From Thiopontia sp964551545 (lineage in GTDB: Bacteria; Pseudomonadota; Gammaproteobacteria; GCF-002020875): DNA of 64,000 bases. The stretch lies in the NCBI GenBank assembly GCA_964551545.1, contig CAZKCT010000005.1, positions 1 through 64,000 of the forward strand, given 5' to 3'. The notes under the pieces are model-generated. The model made no database searches, had not been told where the DNA came from, and worked only from the letters and a program-made list of their open reading frames with translations. Position 1 is the first letter of the stretch, and each line of letters begins with the position of its first letter. Made by a program: the position numbers and the translations under genes. Below, piece by piece: positions 59,391 through 64,000 of this stretch.

Positions 59391-61834
59391 CTATTTGCTC
59401 CCTGTTGATTGCCTTCCCGCTTGCCAAAAATCATCGTCATCAACGCCGGGGCCAGCAACAGATCGGCCAACAGCGCCAGAATGATCGCCAGTCCGGTTAG
59501 CAGTCCAAAATTGAAAAGATTATTCATCTCTGAACGCATAAAGATGAAAAAACCAAGACTCAGAACAATGGTCGTGACAACCATTGCACGGCCTGCGGTA
59601 TGGAGCGTATGGGTGATCGCCTCGACCGAGTCGCCACTGCGGCGATAGTAACGTTGAAAGTTATGCATGAAGTGGACCGTATCATCCACTGCCAGCCCCA
59701 ACGCGATACTACCGATCAGCATGGTGAATGCATCCAGCGGCATACCAGTCAATCCCATCACGCCCAGAACAATAATGATCGGTAACAAATTGGGAATCAT
59801 GCTGACCAGCCCAAGGCGGATATGCCCCACCAGCAACATCATCATTAGAGAGATCACAACGGCGGCAATGGAGTAGCTCTGCGCCATACTGGTCATCATT
59901 GCATCAAGGGTGCGCGCAAAGATCATCATCAGTCCCGTCACTCGGGTCTCTACCTGCTCGCCAAAGGCCTCATCCACCCGCTGCTCCACCTCATCGACCA
60001 GCACGGTATAGGCACCCGCATCCCGCCACGGCAGACGCAGTGTCAGACGCGCTGTACGCAATTCAGAATCGACCAGGTTCTCCAGATCATCTGATCCACT
60101 GTTCTCAAACAGCAATAGCTCCTGTGCGACCAGCTGACGATCAGCCGGCACCTTATAGTGGCTTGCCCGGTTCTCATTGAGCGCCTGATTGGTCTCACGC
60201 AATACATCAACCACCGAGATGCGTTTACCGGTTTGCAGTTGCTGATCCCCCTTACCCAAGGTATCAAGCTCATCCTGCAGCTTGGCCAGCGATGCAATCA
60301 ACTGTGGATCATACAACCCCTCCTGTTCACCACTGTCAATCAACACCTCAACGGAGATGGTGCCATTCAGATCCTGGTCCAGCTGTTCGGTCGCCATCCG
60401 AATCGGTTGATCCTCCGGGAACCACTTCATCACATCGTGTTTGAAGTTGAGCTGTGTGATCCCTGCGATTGCAACCACAAATAGAATGACTGCAACAAAG
60501 ACCACCGTAGTAGAGTGATTGGTTGCAATCCCTACTGCACGATCCAGTGTTCGGTCCATCAATCCACTGTGACTGTTCCCCTCATCATCCTCTTGTCGTG
60601 CCGCATGATTGCGTTGACGAACCGGCAAAATCGCCAGTAGCAGTGGCAGCAAGATCAGCGAATAGATCATCGCAAAAACGACCCCAGCCCCACCAAATAC
60701 TCCAAGCTCTGCAATTGCCCCCAGTTCAGCCGTCGAGAACGAGAGCAGCCCTGCTGCAGTAGTCAAACTGGTCATCACAACTGCCAACCCCGAGTGCCCG
60801 ATAGCAAACTGGATCGCCTCACGCTTGTCACCTGTATGATCATATCGACGATAGAAGACTGAGAGAATATGGACGGAGTCCCCCACCCCGACCGCAAGAA
60901 TAAATGAGGGGAGGATCTGGGTTGTCAGCTTCATCGGCACACCATTCAGCGCCATCACCGCAATGGTCGCCAACAGCGAGAGGATCACCACCAATAACGG
61001 GGCCACCACGCCACTCTTGCGCCGAAACAGGGCAAACAGAAAGATGAAGATGATTCCCACCATGGTTAGGGTGAACTGGCCCATATCGCTCTGCATCGAT
61101 TTTTTCAGCACCTCCATCACTATCGGTGAGCCTGCCATCGTGATTGGAAAATCTTCTCCTTGATACTGCTCTACCAGCTTTGTCACGGCCCGCACCACTT
61201 CACCGTTCTCCTGATCATTCAGGAAGTGACGCACCTCCTCGGGTGAGCGATCACTCTCCTCACTCTCAAATCCCTCGAGCAGATCGGCCTCAGCCGCATC
61301 ATCGGCGTAGGCTAGTGTCTCGATCACTACAGTGGTGACTGTGCCATCCCCTGAAATCAACAGGTCCTGGTAGAAAGGATGGGCCGATGCGGCCTGTTTG
61401 AGCTGCTCCAGTCCCTCCGGGGTATCAGGAAATGCATCCAACAGGTCCTCAACCAACAGCTCCTCATCGGTGCCAACGGTATAGCGAACATTGACCAGGC
61501 TGGTGACCTCATCAAGGTAGGGGACTTCTGCCTCAAGGTCGGCATGAAAACGGCGCAGCTTCTGCAGAAATGGCGCAGAGAAAATCTCTTTGGGCTGCAG
61601 CGAAATGAGGATCACCTCCTCTCGGCCGAACTGTTCACGGAAACGGTTGTACTCCAGCAGGGTTGGATCATCCGCACGCAGGAAGGCCTCATTGGAGGTA
61701 TCAATTGTGATTTTTGGCAGCTGGCTCAGCAACGCTGCACTAAGCAGCAGCAGAACGATCAACGAACTCCACTTCCAATCAATCAATCGCCCTGTAAAGG
61801 CAGAAAACCTCTGCTCAATGGCTTCCCGGTTCAA
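59387..61834 (-). CDS. MMPL/RND-family exporter
   Basis: Inner-membrane transporter of 815 residues with two repeats: TM1, a large periplasmic loop, five helices with VGVGDSVHILSVFYRRY, then the same plan with GLAVDDTVHFMHNFQRYY. It belongs to the HpnN-like/MMPL branch that moves lipids or other hydrophobic molecules. The start is TTG 61834 with GGAG eight bases upstream. The gene order RND, LolA-like, DUF1302, small protein looks like an export system to the outer membrane. The cargo is unknown. Confidence 0.9.
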   Translation of the reverse strand: MNREAIEQRFSAFTGRLIDWKWSSLIVLLLLSAALLSQLPKITIDTSNEAFLRADDPTLLEYNRFREQFGREEVILISLQPKEIFSAPFLQKLRRFHADLEAEVPYLDEVTSLVNVRYTVGTDEELLVEDLLDAFPDTPEGLEQLKQAASAHPFYQDLLISGDGTVTTVVIETLAYADDAAEADLLEGFESEESDRSPEEVRHFLNDQENGEVVRAVTKLVEQYQGEDFPITMAGSPIVMEVLKKSMQSDMGQFTLTMVGIIFIFLFALFRRKSGVVAPLLVVILSLLATIAVMALNGVPMKLTTQILPSFILAVGVGDSVHILSVFYRRYDHTGDKREAIQFAIGHSGLAVVMTSLTTAAGLLSFSTAELGAIAELGVFGGAGVVFAMIYSLILLPLLLAILPVRQRNHAARQEDDEGNSHSGLMDRTLDRAVGIATNHSTTVVFVAVILFVVAIAGITQLNFKHDVMKWFPEDQPIRMATEQLDQDLNGTISVEVLIDSGEQEGLYDPQLIASLAKLQDELDTLGKGDQQLQTGKRISVVDVLRETNQALNENRASHYKVPADRQLVAQELLLFENSGSDDLENLVDSELRTARLTLRLPWRDAGAYTVLVDEVEQRVDEAFGEQVETRVTGLMMIFARTLDAMMTSMAQSYSIAAVVISLMMMLLVGHIRLGLVSMIPNLLPIIIVLGVMGLTGMPLDAFTMLIGSIALGLAVDDTVHFMHNFQRYYRRSGDSVEAITHTLHTAGRAMVVTTIVLSLGFFIFMRSEMNNLFNFGLLTGLAIILALLADLLLAPALMTMIFGKREGNQQGANR

Positions 61835-61968
61835 ATATCCGTCTCCTTATTCAATCTATTCAGTGGGGTCTTCGAGAGATCACTCTGGTGGCCGATCATA
61901 CCAGCTCACTGTTTCGATTCTATTTCTTAAATTCTGATTCTTTGTGCCATTGCGCCAAGATCAGACCC

Positions 61969-62406
61969 TTACCCATTTCTCGCTTCCCACTGCTGATAGG
62001 TGGCGTCAGACCAAAGACTCTGAATCCAGGCAAGCGTGGCATCAATCTGCTGCGCATCAAGCACCGATTTGAACGGTGGCATCACTCCACCCAGCGCAAT
62101 GCCCCCTTCACGGACAGTCCGTCTCAACTGCGACATAGGATGGTGCCAGGCGTGCGCACTACCATTCAGTGGAGGTGGAGGGTAGTGACCATCTGCTCCC
62201 GGCGTACGCCACGCCGGCGTCGATGCCGCCTCCACGCCATGACAAGCAGAACAGTGGCCCTGATAGAGCGGTGCACCTTGTGCCACTTGCTGTTCAGTAT
62301 ACCAACGCCCCTCAACTGTATCTTCAATCTGCAGCGCCTGGTAAAACAGGAAAGCACCCCCCAACATCACCAACAGACTCACCACAACAATCCCCCACCG
62401 CTTCAT
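61969..62406 (-). CDS. Membrane-anchored cytochrome c (paralogue)
   Basis: Monoheme cytochrome of 145 residues. N-terminal helix, heme site CSACH and the segment HYPPPPLNGSAHAWHHP make it a clear paralogue of the cytochrome at 17781-18257. GGVMPPF offers the axial Met. ATG 62406 has GGAG upstream. It is divergent from a DUF411 gene, so the cytochrome/DUF411 association occurs twice in the window. Confidence 0.87.
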   Translation of the reverse strand: MKRWGIVVVSLLVMLGGAFLFYQALQIEDTVEGRWYTEQQVAQGAPLYQGHCSACHGVEAASTPAWRTPGADGHYPPPPLNGSAHAWHHPMSQLRRTVREGGIALGGVMPPFKSVLDAQQIDATLAWIQSLWSDATYQQWEARNG

Positions 62407-62531
62407 CTCTTTTCTCCGCAATACCCGTTACAATGGCTTTCATTGAAATTATTTTCCCGTCCATTGTATGGGACTCTGATCATAGATTGTTGATTAAAAA
62501 TAGCATTTACCCAGATTATTGGAGACACACC

Positions 62532-62987
62532 ATGAATACCATTCCTCGACGGAGTCATCTGATCACCGGCACTCTCTTCTTGCTACTCAGCGGCCTCTGG
62601 ACGACCAGCCATGCTGCCCCCATCATTGAGGTTTTCAAATCTCCAACGTGTGGATGCTGCAAGGGGTGGGTAGAGCACTTGCAAGAGAACGGGCTTAATG
62701 TAAAGACCTATGACACCGCAAACGTCGCCCCCTTCAAGAAACGACTTGGTGTGCCACAGCAACTCACTAGCTGCCATACTGCCGTTATCGATGGGTATGT
62801 GATCGAAGGCCACGTCCCCGCTCGTGATATCTACCGCCTACTCAAAGAGCGCCCTGAGGTGATTGGCCTGACGGTACCGGGCATGCCAGTCGGATCCCCT
62901 GGCATGGAGATGGGTAAGCGAAAAGATCCCTATGCTGTGCTCACTTTTGACAAACAGGGCAGCACGACACCGTTTAGCCAATACTGA
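62532..62987 (+). CDS. DUF411 periplasmic metal-binding protein (paralogue)
   Basis: Secreted protein of 151 residues with a signal peptide (cut near SHA) and the DUF411 motif FKSPTCGCCKGWVEHL. The rest, including SCHTAVIDGYVIEGHVPA and VPGMPVGSPGMEMG, parallels the 15115-15570 protein. GGAG precedes ATG 62532. No copy of the copper-island operator is seen upstream, so its regulation differs. Confidence 0.9.
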   Translation: MNTIPRRSHLITGTLFLLLSGLWTTSHAAPIIEVFKSPTCGCCKGWVEHLQENGLNVKTYDTANVAPFKKRLGVPQQLTSCHTAVIDGYVIEGHVPARDIYRLLKERPEVIGLTVPGMPVGSPGMEMGKRKDPYAVLTFDKQGSTTPFSQY

Positions 62988-63028
62988 CTGCACCAGGTGC
63001 ACTCTTTGAGGGTCTCTTTTTAATAGCA

Positions 63029-63448
63029 ATGGATGCCCCTCTCTCACTTTATGGGCTGTTTCTCTCTGCGCTGCTCTCTTCAACCCTGCTTCCGGGGGGA
63101 TCTGAAGCCGTGCTCCTCTGGCTACAACAGCAAGGAGAGCACTCTAACCATACACTGTTGTGGATAGCCACAGCGGGCAATACCCTTGGTGGGCTCTCTA
63201 CCTGGTGGATCGGGCGGATGATTGCCCAACGCTGGGGGGAGAAGCTACAACACAAGATTGACCCAAGGGCCGCAAAATGGATCCAGAAACATGGAGCACC
63301 CGCACTACTGCTCTCCTGGTTGCCCGTTATCGGAGATGGGCTCTGTCTGGCCGCAGGGTGGTTCCAGGTTCGTTTTATTCCAGCCCTTCTACTGATCGCA
63401 ATTGGAAAGGCCGCACGCTACAGCGTACTCCTCTGGGTCGCCAGTTAA
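63029..63448 (+). CDS. YqaA-family inner-membrane protein
   Basis: Polytopic protein of 139 residues of the DedA/SNARE-associated superfamily, YqaA branch. LSSTLLPGGSEAVL, GNTLGGLSTWWIG and WLPVIGDGLCLAAGW are family motifs; the last includes the Gly-Asp-Gly thought important for function. Relatives act in membrane lipid homeostasis. It follows the DUF411 gene by 41 bases and converges with the chemoreceptor gene. Confidence 0.9.
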   Translation: MDAPLSLYGLFLSALLSSTLLPGGSEAVLLWLQQQGEHSNHTLLWIATAGNTLGGLSTWWIGRMIAQRWGEKLQHKIDPRAAKWIQKHGAPALLLSWLPVIGDGLCLAAGWFQVRFIPALLLIAIGKAARYSVLLWVAS

Positions 63449-63463
63449 TCCACAAAAGACTAT

Positions 63464-64000
63464 TTACTGATCACGCTCCAGACGGAACTGGTTCACCTGC
63501 CCCATCAGCACATCGGCCTGCTCATCCATCGATTGGCTGGATGCTGCAGCTTCCTCAACCAGCGCACTATTCTGCTGATTGACCGCCTCCAGCTGTGACA
63601 CCGACTGATTGACCTGCTGTACCCCCTGGTTCTGCTCCTGGCTGGCCGCCGCAATGCCATTGACGATGTCATAAACCTTGTTGATCGAGGATTGGATGGT
63701 ATCGAGCACCTCTCCGCTACGCCCGACCAGCTGGCTTCCTTCCTCTACCCGTTGACCACTCTCTTCAATCAACACAGAGATATCTTTCGCTGCCTCCGCA
63801 GAGCGTTGCGCCAACGTTCTCACCTCACCTGCAACCACTGCAAAACCTCGTCCCTGCTCTCCTGCGCGGGCCGCCTCAACGGCAGCATTCAGTGCCAACA
63901 AATTGGTCTGGAAGGCGATCCCATCAATCATGCTGATGATGTCTGAGATTCGACTACTCGAATCACTGATGCGTTCCATCGCCTGAACGGCATCACCGAC
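63464..64000 (-). CDS. Methyl-accepting chemotaxis protein, C-terminal part
   Basis: The frame is open to the window edge, so this is the 3' end of a longer gene. It encodes the signalling hairpin: IDGIAFQTNLLALNAAVEAA, then RGFAVVAGEVRTLAQRSAEA, and the returning helix with AAASQEQNQGVQQVNQ. This tip contacts CheA and CheW. The ligand-binding part lies outside the window. Confidence 0.95.
   Translation of the reverse strand, partial: VGDAVQAMERISDSSSRISDIISMIDGIAFQTNLLALNAAVEAARAGEQGRGFAVVAGEVRTLAQRSAEAAKDISVLIEESGQRVEEGSQLVGRSGEVLDTIQSSINKVYDIVNGIAAASQEQNQGVQQVNQSVSQLEAVNQQNSALVEEAAASSQSMDEQADVLMGQVNQFRLERDQ

Overview
The window looks like a chromosomal segment of a free-living, autotrophic (probably sulfur-oxidising) gammaproteobacterium. 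It opens with the last codons of a form II RubisCO large subunit (CbbM), followed by the CbbQ/CbbO RubisCO activase pair. It also carries a System I cytochrome c maturation cluster, many c-type cytochromes, S-methyl-5'-thioinosine phosphorylase, and gammaproteobacterial housekeeping order (rpoE-rseA-rseC-mucD-lepA-lepB-rnc-era-recO-pdxJ-acpS; thrS-infC-rpmI-rplT-pheS-pheT-ihfA-merR). Species cannot be named from sequence alone. Coding density is high and no rRNA or CRISPR array was seen; one tRNA is present.

Layout. 1-3.75 kb: cbbM (3' end), terminator, cbbQ, an inserted GxxExxY-type ORF inside inverted repeats, cbbO. 3.8-7.2 kb: purC, bioD, mtnP, a Sel1 protein and a membrane coiled-coil protein. 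7.3-12.5 kb: ccmABCEF, where ccmC is fused to an OB-fold domain and a CcmD-like tail, and where a non-coding copy of the GxxExxY element lies between ccmB and ccmC. ccmG, ccmH and ccmI are not in the cluster. 12.5-14.9 kb: a quinone oxidoreductase and rlmD. 15.1-23.4 kb: a copper-handling island with DUF411, CopA ATPase, three cytochromes c, DUF4399, a Met-rich periplasmic protein, two small proteins, an OmpR-type two-component system, CopZ and a collapsed multicopper oxidase. Three copies of one operator-like motif sit at its promoters. 23.7-35.6 kb: an orphan MbcA/ParS-like antitoxin, then cysM and the housekeeping run back to rpoE, with an RseA that carries the RseB C-terminal domain. 35.7-45.9 kb: nadB, a PilZ protein, a double rhodanese, ygfZ, a three-part MFS/acyltransferase/acyl-ligase protein, an MscS channel, a HIT protein, MerR and ihfA. 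46-52.9 kb: the pheT/pheS/rplT/rpmI/infC/thrS translation cluster with tRNA-Val upstream. 53-56.1 kb: an EAL gene that has lost its receiver domain beside an IS200/IS605-like end, then hipBA. 56.3-61.8 kb: a secreted small protein and a four-gene RND/LolA-like/DUF1302 export cluster. 62-64 kb: a second cytochrome c plus DUF411 pair, a YqaA-family membrane protein and the signalling end of a chemoreceptor.

How it fits together. The main theme beyond housekeeping is c-type cytochrome biogenesis combined with copper homeostasis. The sensor kinase has a Met/His-rich periplasmic segment, its gene partners are copper chaperone and ATPase genes, and the three matching promoter motifs suggest one regulon. 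The most unusual observations are the CcmC/OB/CcmD fusion, the RseA/RseB-C fusion, the two related GxxExxY-type elements placed exactly between operon genes, the shared operator architecture of the copper island, and the multicopper oxidase reduced to its signal peptide and last copper-ligand segment. Start sites were chosen from visible Shine-Dalgarno sequences and family N-termini. No database search was possible, so all family assignments rest on motif recognition.
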